From Phycisphaerae bacterium (GTDB taxonomy: Bacteria; Chloroflexota; Anaerolineae; 4572-78; J111): DNA of 64,000 bases. The translations under genes were made by a program, and so were the position numbers. Below are positions 9,627 to 17,507 of this stretch, one piece after another. Under the pieces are notes generated by a model. The model saw only the letters and a list, made by a program, of their open reading frames with translations. It searched no databases and was not told the origin of the DNA. The stretch's first letter is position 1; each line of letters starts with the position of its first letter. The stretch is from the NCBI GenBank assembly GCA_028285035.1, contig JANQQF010000099.1, forward strand, positions 4,428-68,427, written 5' to 3'.

Positions 9627-10208
9627 ATGAACCAACAACAATGGCTGGGTAAAATTTTGCAGAAGAATCAACAATTCCGACATCGGGTATCGCCAGACAC
9701 CCTACCCACCGAGCGAACTCCGGGAGCGTTGGTGGTCATCACCTGCATGGACCCACGGGTGAACCTTGAGGCAATTGGAATTCCTGGATTTGCTTCAGAT
9801 GGCAGCGGCGGGTCACCTGTTCGGATTATCCGCACAATTGGGGCGATGGCCGAGCCTCGCTCGTTGGTGATTGGGATGTTTCTGGCGGGGATTCGGGAGT
9901 TTGTGGTGTTGATGCACACCGATTGTGGCTGCTCTCTGGCACATTCAAAGCTAGATGTGATTGTTGAAAATGTGGAGAAGCGACTATCTTCGGCCAAGCT
10001 GCAAGCCTTTAAGGCAATGATTGGGGAGCCATTTGATAGACAATTGGCCGATTGGTTGAAGGTATTTGCCGAACCGAGGCAGGCTGTACAAGATGAAGTT
10101 GCCTCGATTCGATCTCTCTCCTACCTACCGGATGATGTTATTGTGCACGGTCTGCTTTACGATTTGGCCTCAGGGGGTGTCGAGGTTGTGGTGAATGGGT
10201 ATGCTTAA
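9627..10208 (+). CDS. Beta-carbonic-anhydrase-like protein
   Basis: A 193-residue protein with the beta-carbonic anhydrase zinc motifs: CMDPR (Cys-x-Asp-x-Arg) near residue 39, then HTDCG near residue 99, giving the Cys-His-Cys ligand set and the Asp-Arg dyad. Conserved GGSPVRIIRTIGA precedes the second motif. Expected reaction is CO2 hydration, though divergent members (for example CS2 or COS hydrolases) share these ligands. ATG at 9627 has AAGGAG seven bases upstream, and the frame's earlier opening overlaps the merR end. It forms an operon with the MerR gene, so its level is probably set by that regulator, which is unusual for this enzyme. Confidence 0.87.
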   Translation: MNQQQWLGKILQKNQQFRHRVSPDTLPTERTPGALVVITCMDPRVNLEAIGIPGFASDGSGGSPVRIIRTIGAMAEPRSLVIGMFLAGIREFVVLMHTDCGCSLAHSKLDVIVENVEKRLSSAKLQAFKAMIGEPFDRQLADWLKVFAEPRQAVQDEVASIRSLSYLPDDVIVHGLLYDLASGGVEVVVNGYA

Positions 10209-10216
10209 AATGAACG

Positions 10217-10678
10217 TTACTTAGATTCTTTTTCCAAATGTCGCTTCAAGGCATTGAGCCGCATTTTTGTTTCCCGATAGAAGAAGAAATTCATAATCGG
10301 TTCTAAAAACCATTTTAGCTGGCGTGGTTTGGATTTGAAGTTGTAAGTATAAGTTACTCGAGACTGATTATTTGCGAGTTTATCGTGCTTTAGGGTAGCG
10401 GCAAACTTTTCGAAAAATGGTGGGTTGTTGGTTAGCTTGATAGCGGCCACCTTGCCGCGGGTGAAGGAAATATACTCGGTTTCAAGGGCAAGGCCACCGA
10501 CCAGCCATTTGCCTGCACAGACTGAACGCACCCCTTTGCCTGCAGCCTTGGCCCCGTTCAAGAGATAGGCCTTTCTGAGTAGGGTGTCCCACGCCAATCG
10601 ATTTTCATAATCGTGGATTATATCAAACACATCTTCACAACTGCGATTGATGACAATGGAGGTTGAGGCTTTTGGCAT
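10217..10678 (-). CDS. SRPBCC/polyketide-cyclase-like protein
   Basis: About 153 residues resembling the START/SRPBCC ligand-binding fold: an opening strand TSIVINRSCEDVFDIIHDYEN, the typical N-D-Y-E-N turn before W-D, a beta-rich middle and a long C-terminal helix ending in EKESK. Such proteins bind hydrophobic ligands or act as cyclases; the ligand cannot be told. ATG at 10678 is chosen because GGAG lies eight bases upstream; a 48-residue extension to 10822 looks non-coding. It converges with the carbonic-anhydrase-like gene (eight bases apart) and lies just downstream of the AspT-family transporter gene on the same strand. Confidence 0.75.
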   Translation of the reverse strand: MPKASTSIVINRSCEDVFDIIHDYENRLAWDTLLRKAYLLNGAKAAGKGVRSVCAGKWLVGGLALETEYISFTRGKVAAIKLTNNPPFFEKFAATLKHDKLANNQSRVTYTYNFKSKPRQLKWFLEPIMNFFFYRETKMRLNALKRHLEKESK

Positions 10679-10834
10679 AAGATTGCTCCAGTGAAATAGC
10701 TTTAAGGTAGGAATCCGAAAGTGCACGCCTAAGTTCCTTTGGATTGGTTTCCTTATTTTTATCATCTTGGTGGCGCGTGAACCACTAAATAAATGACGAT
10801 CAACTCTGGTATTTGGTTGCAAAATTGGTGGATC

Positions 10835-12472
10835 TTACAAACGACTCAAAATTGAGTACAGCAATTGGGCATATAACACTTTGAAGATGACGCCGAGGGG
10901 GATGGCCATGGTGAAGCCAATGTTCGGGAGGTGAGTTTTTGCCCGCTCGGAGAGATAGGAATAAACGGCTGGCTGGGAGGCAATCATCCCTGCTACGAGA
11001 CTGAAGGGCATTCCCATAATTTTGTGTCCAATGATAAGAGAAACCGTGGTGAGAGTTAATACAACTGCGACCGAGACAAACACCAAAAGTAATACGGTGT
11101 TTCCTAAGGCTAAATTTTCCAAGGCATTACCAGATCGCACCCCGATGGCAGCCAGCAGGAAGATTAAACCGATTTGTTGTAACGCTTGGGTAGCACTGTA
11201 GGGTAACGTCCAAACAATAGAACCGGTGCGGCGAACGGCCCCTAAAATCAGGGCGATGATGAGGGTGCCCCCAGCTGAACCAATCTGAAAGGTCGCGCCA
11301 CCGGGCAAGGTGATACTGACCAGTCCTAACAGTAAACCAAAGGTGATACCAAAGCCAAAAGAGAGCAGGTTGACCTGACTAACCGCGCGATAAGAGTCGC
11401 CGAATAAATCGATGACTTCAGGCATATCTGTGCGTCGAGCCAGCACTCGTACCCGGTCGCCCAACTCTAACATGATGTCACGCGTCCCGAGCAGGTCAGT
11501 ATCCCCCCGTCGCACCCGCGTGATCAAGGCCCCAAAACGCTCTTTGAGATCAAGGGCGGCGATAGATTGACCAACGACATCGGGGTTGGAAACAAAGAGA
11601 CGACGTTTAACATAAATGCTTTGCTCGATGAAGATGTTGTTGTCGGCAGGTTGGCCCAAATTTTGGATCACCGCCTCGATATTATCAATTTCTCCGGCTA
11701 GAAAGATGATGTCCCCTAAATGTAAATGTGTCTCACCCGTCACCAAGCTGATATGGTCATTACGGTACAGTCGGCCAAAAATAACATCCCAATTGTGATC
11801 CCGTTGCAGTTGACGCAAGGGGATGTTTGTCATTTCGGGATTGGTCACCTCGATGGCTTGATTGATGATCTCCTGAGGCATCGGGTAGAGATCACGCACG
11901 GATAAAGCTTCAGCTTGGAAATCGATCTTCCACAACGTTTGGAGGCCCGTGATAATCAGGATACGACCAAGAACGCCGATGGGGTAGCCGATGGCGAAGG
12001 CGATAGCTGTGGCGGCCAGGGCGTTGGTTGCGTCTGTCGGCGGCAAGGTGGCAGTGATTAAGTCAAGGGTGGCGGCCAAGCCAGCGGTGCTGGTACCCAC
12101 CCCGCTGAAAACGCCTGCCATTGCCCCTGGCGTGAAATCGAGCCAAAGAAAGAAGCCCACCAGTAGCACGGCTGGCAAGGTGAGAAAAAACATAATGAAA
12201 GCCAACTGGCGGACACCCTCTTCCCGTAATGCTCGGAAAAAGTTGGACCCATTGTTGAGGCCAATCGCGTACACAAAAATAACCAGCCCCAACTGGATAA
12301 CAAAGGCAGGTAAGGTTAGATTTGCATCATAGCCCCCAAAAAACAGGCCCACAAACAGCACTGCCGCCGACCCTAATCGGATGCCCAGAAACTCAATCTG
12401 CCCCACGGCATAGCCCAACGCTGTGACTACAAATAAGAGTAATAGAGGATTCTCTCGTAGTAGCTCAATCAC
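10835..12472 (-). CDS. AspT/YidE-family transporter with TrkA-C domains
   Basis: A 545-residue membrane protein with the duplicated AspT/YidE/YbjL topology. The first half begins IELLRENPLLLLFVVTALGYAVGQI and carries GVFSGVGTSTAGLAAT; the second half repeats the pattern near LPYSATQALQQIGLIFLLAAIGVRSG. Between the halves (about residues 195-370) lie two soluble TrkA-C-like regulatory domains, one with EVTNPEMTNIPLRQL and one with RRLFVSNPDVVGQSI. Family members exchange amino acids or organic acids (the aspartate:alanine antiporter is the type case); the substrate here is unknown. A single start at 12472 is clear. Confidence 0.87.
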   Translation of the reverse strand: MIELLRENPLLLLFVVTALGYAVGQIEFLGIRLGSAAVLFVGLFFGGYDANLTLPAFVIQLGLVIFVYAIGLNNGSNFFRALREEGVRQLAFIMFFLTLPAVLLVGFFLWLDFTPGAMAGVFSGVGTSTAGLAATLDLITATLPPTDATNALAATAIAFAIGYPIGVLGRILIITGLQTLWKIDFQAEALSVRDLYPMPQEIINQAIEVTNPEMTNIPLRQLQRDHNWDVIFGRLYRNDHISLVTGETHLHLGDIIFLAGEIDNIEAVIQNLGQPADNNIFIEQSIYVKRRLFVSNPDVVGQSIAALDLKERFGALITRVRRGDTDLLGTRDIMLELGDRVRVLARRTDMPEVIDLFGDSYRAVSQVNLLSFGFGITFGLLLGLVSITLPGGATFQIGSAGGTLIIALILGAVRRTGSIVWTLPYSATQALQQIGLIFLLAAIGVRSGNALENLALGNTVLLLVFVSVAVVLTLTTVSLIIGHKIMGMPFSLVAGMIASQPAVYSYLSERAKTHLPNIGFTMAIPLGVIFKVLYAQLLYSILSRL

Positions 12473-12557
12473 GAGGGGAGTATAGCACGGGGGGAAAGGG
12501 GAGCAAATTGGAGAAATAGAAGGGGATTACTGGCCTTGCGATTTTTATAGCTTGTTT

Positions 12558-14363
12558 TCATGATCCCATCCCCGCCACCGCATTCGCGTGCATCCGCTGC
12601 ATGAGCTTAACGGCCATCGCCTTTTCCTCCTCAGTGAAGCCTTGGGACAGGGTCTCGGTCCAGGCATTGAGGACTTTGCGGATGTCAGGGGCGATGTCTT
12701 GGGCTTTTTGGGTGACGAAGAAGCCGTAGCCATCTTCGAGTTGGGGATCGGTGGTACGAGTGACATAGCCGAGGTCGAGCAGTTTGCCGACAACGCGGTT
12801 GGCGATAGATTCGTTGACCTTGAGGCGGTCACTGAGGGTGCGATAGTTAAGGCCATCCTCACGGTAGAGGGTCATTAGGAAGGCCAGGGTGGAGCTTTCT
12901 AGCTGGAATTGAACGAGGGAGTGGTTGAAATAGTCGCGGGCGTGGCGATTGAGGTGGTTAATCCAGTAGCCGATGGAGTTGGGGCGATTATCTTGGGTGA
13001 CGATACGATGCAGGTAATCATATTCCATCGAGTCCGCCAAGCTTTTACGAAGCCAGAAGTAGGTGATGATCCCGCTGATCACGTAGGACAAAGCAGCTGC
13101 TCCGAAGATGCCGTTGAGGCCAAATAGGTCAGCTCCGACGTAGGCCAGTGGAATGTACAAGGCGAAGGTTTGGGCTAAGGTGAGTAGAGCCGATTGGAAG
13201 GGCTTGCTCAATACGCTGAGAACCGTCGTGCCGAGCCTGAGCACACCAAACAGGCCATAGCTGATGGGAATGATCCAGAAATAGGCCTGCACGGTGGCGA
13301 TGACAGTGGGATCATCATTGAACAGGCTGGCGAGGGGGCGACCCAATAGGCCGAAAATAACGACCAGAATGAGGCCCCAACCTAACATCAGGCGTTGGCT
13401 GTAGGTGATGCTCAATTGGGCCCGATCATATTTTTTCGCCCCCCAGTTTTGGCCCACAAAAGGGCTGACCACCGAGCCAAGGGCCATGACCACCATCAGG
13501 CCAAACCCTTCGATTCGTGTAGCGACGCCAAAGGCAGCAACGCTGGCTGGGCCGAAGCTGGCAATCAAACGGGTGACAATCCCGGTCGAGACGGGGAGCA
13601 TCATATTGGTGATAGCAGTAGGGAGGCCGATGTAGAGCACCTGTCGCCAGGAGTCAAGCATGGTGCGGAAAGGGGGTAACACAAGGCTGATCATCTCCTC
13701 CCGCTTGTACAAAATCCAGAGGCTGACCACGAGAGTGACCGCTCGGGAGGCGACGGTGGCGTAGGCGGCTCCGGCCAGCTCAAGGCGAGGGAATGGCCCC
13801 CAGCCAAAGATGAGCAGCGGGTCCAGGATGATGTTCACGGCCCCCGCAATCAACATCACTGTGCTGGGGGTACGGGTATCGCCTGTGGCTCGAATGGCAC
13901 TGTTGCCAATCATCGGCACGACTAAAGCCACCGCGCCAAAATACCAAATGACCATATACTCACGAATGAGGGGCAGGATTTCGGGAGTGGCTCCTAAAAA
14001 TCGAAAGAGCGGGTCGATGGTGAAAATCCCCACCGTGACAAACACCGCAACCACCAAAATCGCCAAAATTAGGCTGTCTGTGGTTAGGCGTTGTACCTTT
14101 TCTTGATTACCCTCACCAATCGCTCTTGAGATCACTGCCGAAGCTCCTACCCCTAGGCCCAACGACAAGCTCGCCACCGCCATAATCACTGGAAAGGTAA
14201 AACTCATCGCAGCCAGCTCATCGGTGCCAAGCTGACCAACAAAGTAGGTGTCAACCAGGTTGAAGATAGTCACGCCCAGCATTCCAAAAATCATGGGAAT
14301 GGTGAGATCGATCAATGTTCTGAAGATTGGCCCTTCGGTGAGCTTTCCTTTTTGTGATGTCAT
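12558..14363 (-). CDS. MATE efflux transporter fused to a C-terminal MarR regulator domain
   Basis: A 601-residue protein. Residues 1-450 are a twelve-helix MATE transporter (LIDLTIPMIFGMLGVTIFNL, IGNSAIRATGDTRTPS, VGQNWGAKKYDRA). Residues 465-601 are a complete MarR-like winged-helix domain: a long N-terminal helix, the recognition segment LSDRLKVNESIANRVVGKLL, the wing TTDPQLEDGYGFFVT and a C-terminal dimerisation helix. There is no frameshift or stop between the two parts, so it is a true fusion in this sequence. A membrane-tethered transcription factor that senses the transported compound is an inference. AAGGAGACCATT precedes the ATG. Most MATE proteins are 440-480 residues, so the extra 150 are exceptional. 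Confidence 0.87.
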   Translation of the reverse strand: MTSQKGKLTEGPIFRTLIDLTIPMIFGMLGVTIFNLVDTYFVGQLGTDELAAMSFTFPVIMAVASLSLGLGVGASAVISRAIGEGNQEKVQRLTTDSLILAILVVAVFVTVGIFTIDPLFRFLGATPEILPLIREYMVIWYFGAVALVVPMIGNSAIRATGDTRTPSTVMLIAGAVNIILDPLLIFGWGPFPRLELAGAAYATVASRAVTLVVSLWILYKREEMISLVLPPFRTMLDSWRQVLYIGLPTAITNMMLPVSTGIVTRLIASFGPASVAAFGVATRIEGFGLMVVMALGSVVSPFVGQNWGAKKYDRAQLSITYSQRLMLGWGLILVVIFGLLGRPLASLFNDDPTVIATVQAYFWIIPISYGLFGVLRLGTTVLSVLSKPFQSALLTLAQTFALYIPLAYVGADLFGLNGIFGAAALSYVISGIITYFWLRKSLADSMEYDYLHRIVTQDNRPNSIGYWINHLNRHARDYFNHSLVQFQLESSTLAFLMTLYREDGLNYRTLSDRLKVNESIANRVVGKLLDLGYVTRTTDPQLEDGYGFFVTQKAQDIAPDIRKVLNAWTETLSQGFTEEEKAMAVKLMQRMHANAVAGMGS

Positions 14364-14384
14364 AATGGTCTCCTTAATAACTAG

Positions 14385-14441
14385 TAGCCGAGATTTCCAA
14401 TCTGGTCAGGCATCATTCAGCGAGATTGGAAATCTCGGCTA
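14385..14441. repeat. REP-like perfect inverted repeat (19-bp arms)
   Basis: TAGCCGAGATTTCCAATCT (14385-14403) and its exact reverse complement (14423-14441) surround a 19-base loop. It lies in the gap between two same-strand genes, just upstream of the MATE-MarR start. There is no T-run, so it is more like a palindromic repeat than a terminator, but it could act as a transcript stabiliser. Confidence 0.7.
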
Positions 14442-14507
14442 TGCTAATTTTACTCGTTGATAAAAGCTTCTTGCCCTTCTGGGAAAGATAGAGACATAAG
14501 GTGAGGT

Positions 14508-15488
14508 TTACCCCACCAGCAAAACCTTCCCACTACGCCCCGGTCGCTCGGCGTGAAGAACGGCCTCTTTAAATTGTGTGAAATCATACTCGGCTTCAAC
14601 GGGAGGAATCAGATGACCTTGGGCCATCAAGCCCATCAATTCAGTGAGGGATTGCTGAATGTGGGCGGGGGGTTGGACCCGGAACCAATGAGTGAGCCAG
14701 AACCCACGAATGGTTAAACCTCTGAATAAGAGTTCACCCCAATTGACCGGAGTCTCTTCCAAGCTGAGCAGGCCATAGACAAGCATTGTCCCGCCGGGTC
14801 GTAGACTAGCAATCGCTAACTTACCAGTAGGTCCACCCACTGCCTCAATCGCCCCTTTGACCCCTTTGCCGCCTGTCACTGCCTGCACCTGTGCTACTAC
14901 GTCATCATCTTCAGTGCAAAACACTGCATCGGCCCCCAAATCGAGCAGCTCTTGCACCTGAGCTCGACGGCGGACTAGATTGATTGTTTTGTAGCCTTGT
15001 ATCTTGGCGATTTGTAGAACAACCCGGCCCAAGGTCGAGCCAGCCGCCGTCTGGAGCACCCAATCGCCTGCCTCCAACTTGAGTTCATCGTGGAGCATCA
15101 CCCAAGCCGTGACGGGGTTGACCACGAATTGAGCAGCAGTTTGGTCACTGACTGTGTCGGGCACGGGAAGACATTGCTGGGCATCGAGGATGATGTGGCT
15201 TTGCCAGGTGCCCGGTGGACCAAGCGGAACAACACGTTGCCCCACTTGGCTGGCAGCCACGCCTTCCCCAACCGCCTCAATCACGCCCATCGCTTCAAAC
15301 CCTGGCACAGCGGGCAATTCGGGCCGTCGCCCGTACATCCCCCGAATATACATTACATCCGAGGGGTTGATGGTGCGGTGTGTCAAGCGCAGCCGAACCT
15401 CGCCTGGGCCTGGTTCGGGCAAATCGCCCTCAACCAGCGATAAAACATCGGCGGGTTCGCCGAATTGTGAAAACTGAATAGCCTGCAT
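14508..15488 (-). CDS. Zinc-type/quinone-oxidoreductase-like MDR dehydrogenase
   Basis: A 326-residue medium-chain dehydrogenase/reductase. The N-terminal catalytic domain has PGPGEVRLRLTHRTINPSD and GFEAMGVIEAVGEGV; the Rossmann domain has WVLQTAAGSTLGRVVLQIAK and a GGTMLVYGLLS strand. The catalytic Cys and structural four-Cys zinc loop of alcohol dehydrogenases are absent, so it belongs with the zinc-independent quinone reductase/enoyl reductase (MECR-like) group: the motif NPVTAW and a Tyr-type site fit. It probably uses NADPH to reduce an enone or enoyl thioester. AGGAGACATCCC precedes the ATG. It stands alone on the minus strand. Confidence 0.87.
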   Translation of the reverse strand: MQAIQFSQFGEPADVLSLVEGDLPEPGPGEVRLRLTHRTINPSDVMYIRGMYGRRPELPAVPGFEAMGVIEAVGEGVAASQVGQRVVPLGPPGTWQSHIILDAQQCLPVPDTVSDQTAAQFVVNPVTAWVMLHDELKLEAGDWVLQTAAGSTLGRVVLQIAKIQGYKTINLVRRRAQVQELLDLGADAVFCTEDDDVVAQVQAVTGGKGVKGAIEAVGGPTGKLAIASLRPGGTMLVYGLLSLEETPVNWGELLFRGLTIRGFWLTHWFRVQPPAHIQQSLTELMGLMAQGHLIPPVEAEYDFTQFKEAVLHAERPGRSGKVLLVG

Positions 15489-15567
15489 GGGATGTCTCCT
15501 AAATTTTCGATTTTGATTTGCGATTTACGGCAGGGTAGACGGATGTTGAGTTTAATTGCTTCTTTCT

Positions 15568-15607
15568 CATTCACAATTCACCGCTCGCAATTCACCATTC
15601 ACAATTA
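15568..15607. repeat. AT-rich attcacaattcac short repeat
   Basis: A run of TTCACAATTCACCGCTCGCAATTCACCATTCACAATTAG words between divergent genes, the same family as at 6476 and 27384. It lies just upstream of the Clp-N/M50 gene. Confidence 0.6.
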
Positions 15608-15688
15608 GCATGATATACTTTCGCCGTAAATTCGGTGCTTCGCGAAATAAGTTGCATTGAACTATAGACCACAATTTAAGGGAAGGCA

Positions 15689-16969
15689 ATGTCCAATCTC
15701 TTCGCAGACTTTACCCGAGATAGCCACCGGGCTTTGAGCAATGCCAGAAGTGTGGCCAAAAAACACAAGCAAAAAGTGATGACCTCAACTCACTTGCTGT
15801 TGGGATTGATGCAGCTTTCGGGGAGTCAAGCCGAGCAAATCTTACGAACATTACGAGTAAAGCCAGATAATATCAAGACCCGATTGGTGGCGCAGGTGCG
15901 ATTGGCGGCGAAAGACGACACTGAAGTATCGCCCAACATTGGATCTGATGGCCGGTACGGTAAGCTGGACTTTGATACGACGCGAATTTTAGAGCAAGCT
16001 TCGGCTGAGGCGATGGAACAGGATGTCGATTTTATCGATAGCCGGGTACTGCTACTAGGGATGCTGCGTCACCCACAGAGTCTGGCGGGTGAAATGTTGT
16101 TGCAACACGGGGTGACCCCCGCCGAATTTCGCGCAGCAGCTAAACTCCACGAGCAAGGCCCCACAAATGCGCCTCGCCAATCAACCAATCTATCATCTTT
16201 GCAGGCTCCGGTCAGTCTCAGCCCTGTTTTTTTGGGGCTTGTCCTCTTTACAGCAATTTCGGGTTATCTGACGTGGGCTGGCATTGGTAACAGTGGACGT
16301 ACCGTGTTTTTGTTTGTGACTGGTGGCTGGCTCATTTCCCTGGCCTTGCACGAATTTGGGCACGCACTCGTTGGCTACTGGGGCGGCGACAAAAGTGTGG
16401 TTGATAAAGGTTACCTGACCCTCAACCCACTCAAATACACCCACCCTCTATTGAGCATTGCCCTGCCGCTAATCTTTTTGATTATCGGTGGAATCGGCTT
16501 GCCTGGTGGGGCGGTATATATCAACCGGTTGGCTATTCGGCGTCAATTTATGCATAGTCTCATCTCTGCCGCTGGGCCAATTGCCACCTTCCTTTTTGGG
16601 GTGATAACGGCCATTCCGTTTATCTTTAATCTGCATCGTTCAACCTTGGAAACCCATAGTGCCTTCTGGGAAGGGCTGGCTTTTCTCCTGTTTGTCCAAA
16701 TCATCGCCCTTTTGCTCAATCTACTACCTATTCCTGGTCTTGATGGCTTCGGCATCATTGAACCGTTTTTGCCCCCAAGTATCCTGCGGGTGGCTGAGAC
16801 AATCCGGGGCTTTAGCCTGATATTGATCTTTCTTGTTCTGTTTCGGGTCGATGCGATTGCATCACAATTTTTTGATAGTGTTTGGCAACTTGCTATACTC
16901 ATCAATTTTGATTTGGTCGCTCTAGTTCCCGAGGGCTTTGATCTGTTCCGTTTTTGGACCAGCTTATAG
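15689..16969 (+). CDS. Clp-N domain fused to an M50 site-2-type membrane protease
   Basis: A 426-residue protein. Residues 5-150 are a Clp_N (ClpA/ClpC N-terminal) double repeat: DSHRALSNARSVAKKH, then TSTHLLLGLM, and in the second repeat DSRVLLLGMLRH. Residues 175-420 are a polytopic M50 metalloprotease with the zinc motif HEFGH in SLALHEFGHALVGYW and the second motif LLNLLPIPGLDGF supplying the Asp. No AAA+ ATPase is attached. Clp-N binds adaptors or substrates of Clp unfoldases, so the fusion may recruit substrates to an intramembrane protease; this is inference. GGAAGG lies just upstream of the ATG. The YqaE-like gene follows 17 bases after the stop. Confidence 0.87.
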   Translation: MSNLFADFTRDSHRALSNARSVAKKHKQKVMTSTHLLLGLMQLSGSQAEQILRTLRVKPDNIKTRLVAQVRLAAKDDTEVSPNIGSDGRYGKLDFDTTRILEQASAEAMEQDVDFIDSRVLLLGMLRHPQSLAGEMLLQHGVTPAEFRAAAKLHEQGPTNAPRQSTNLSSLQAPVSLSPVFLGLVLFTAISGYLTWAGIGNSGRTVFLFVTGGWLISLALHEFGHALVGYWGGDKSVVDKGYLTLNPLKYTHPLLSIALPLIFLIIGGIGLPGGAVYINRLAIRRQFMHSLISAAGPIATFLFGVITAIPFIFNLHRSTLETHSAFWEGLAFLLFVQIIALLLNLLPIPGLDGFGIIEPFLPPSILRVAETIRGFSLILIFLVLFRVDAIASQFFDSVWQLAILINFDLVALVPEGFDLFRFWTSL

Positions 16970-16986
16970 AGAGAGGAGACACTCTA

Positions 16987-17151
16987 ATGAGTCAACGAGA
17001 TATCCAAGTTTTGATCTCGGTCTTTGTCCCACCGCTTGGGGTATTTCTTCATAGTGGTATTGGCTTTTCCCTCATTTTGAATATCATACTTACCCTGCTC
17101 GGCTTTTTTCCAGGGCTTATTCACGCCATTTTGGTCATCAATAGGGATTGA
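16987..17151 (+). CDS. YqaE/Pmp3-family small membrane protein
   Basis: A 54-residue protein with two TM helices: QVLISVFVPPLGVFLHSGIG then LILNIILTLLGFFPGLIHAI, ending VINRD. The PPLGV and GFFPGLIHA motifs define the Pmp3/YqaE (UPF0057) family, small proteolipids induced by salt or membrane stress. Length matches the family (about 52). ATG at 16987 has GGAG upstream; the longer frame from 16954 overlaps the preceding gene. Its position right behind the protease gene suggests a membrane-stress operon. Confidence 0.9.
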   Translation: MSQRDIQVLISVFVPPLGVFLHSGIGFSLILNIILTLLGFFPGLIHAILVINRD

Positions 17152-17171
17152 GGGGGTCACGGAGTAATGTT

Positions 17172-17294
17172 ATGGAACCGGCTGGTTTAGCCCTGACCCG
17201 AATGCCTTTCAGTTTAGGCAGCATCCTCTTTCTCGTCATTGTCGCTGGCCTTGTTTTCTTTGTCGCCCACCGGACCACTGAGGATGAGGAATAG
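17172..17294 (+). CDS. Single-TM microprotein with acidic tail (40 residues)
   Basis: A short frame from ATG 17172 to TAG 17292-17294, with GGAG nine bases upstream. The protein has a short N-terminus (MEPAGLALTRMPFSLG), one hydrophobic helix of about 20 residues (SILFLVIVAGLVFFVA) and the tail HRTTEDEE. It follows the YqaE-like gene by 20 bases. The helix plus acidic cytosolic tail resembles the next small frame at 17349, which supports it being real. No family is recognised. Confidence 0.6.
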   Translation: MEPAGLALTRMPFSLGSILFLVIVAGLVFFVAHRTTEDEE

Positions 17295-17348
17295 GTGAAT
17301 TAGTACTGTTATCATCAATTGTATGTAAATCAAAAAACGTAAATTCAT

Positions 17349-17462
17349 ATGGACATTCCCCCAATTTATGTTGCTATTCTGCTTGTCTTTCTTTCCGCAG
17401 CTTTGGTCTTTATTCGTGCCAAAATGGCTGATGAGTCGGGTGAGGATCTTGATTCCGAGTAA
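17349..17462 (+). CDS. Single-TM microprotein with acidic tail (37 residues)
   Basis: A short frame from ATG 17349 to TAA 17460-17462: MDIPPIYVAILLVFLSAALVF, then IRAK and the acidic tail MADESGEDLDSE. One TM helix and a very acidic C-terminus match the layout of the preceding microprotein. No clear ribosome-binding site precedes it, so confidence is moderate. It ends 45 bases before the GT4 gene and may be the last member of the protease/YqaE small-protein cluster. Confidence 0.5.
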   Translation: MDIPPIYVAILLVFLSAALVFIRAKMADESGEDLDSE

Positions 17463-17507
17463 TCGCTTATATGACAATTCACACCAGTTGATATAGAATG
17501 CTACTCT

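Noticed and set aside
10679..10822. N-terminal extension of the SRPBCC gene
   Set aside because: The extension lacks fold similarity, whereas GGAG sits correctly before the ATG at 10678.
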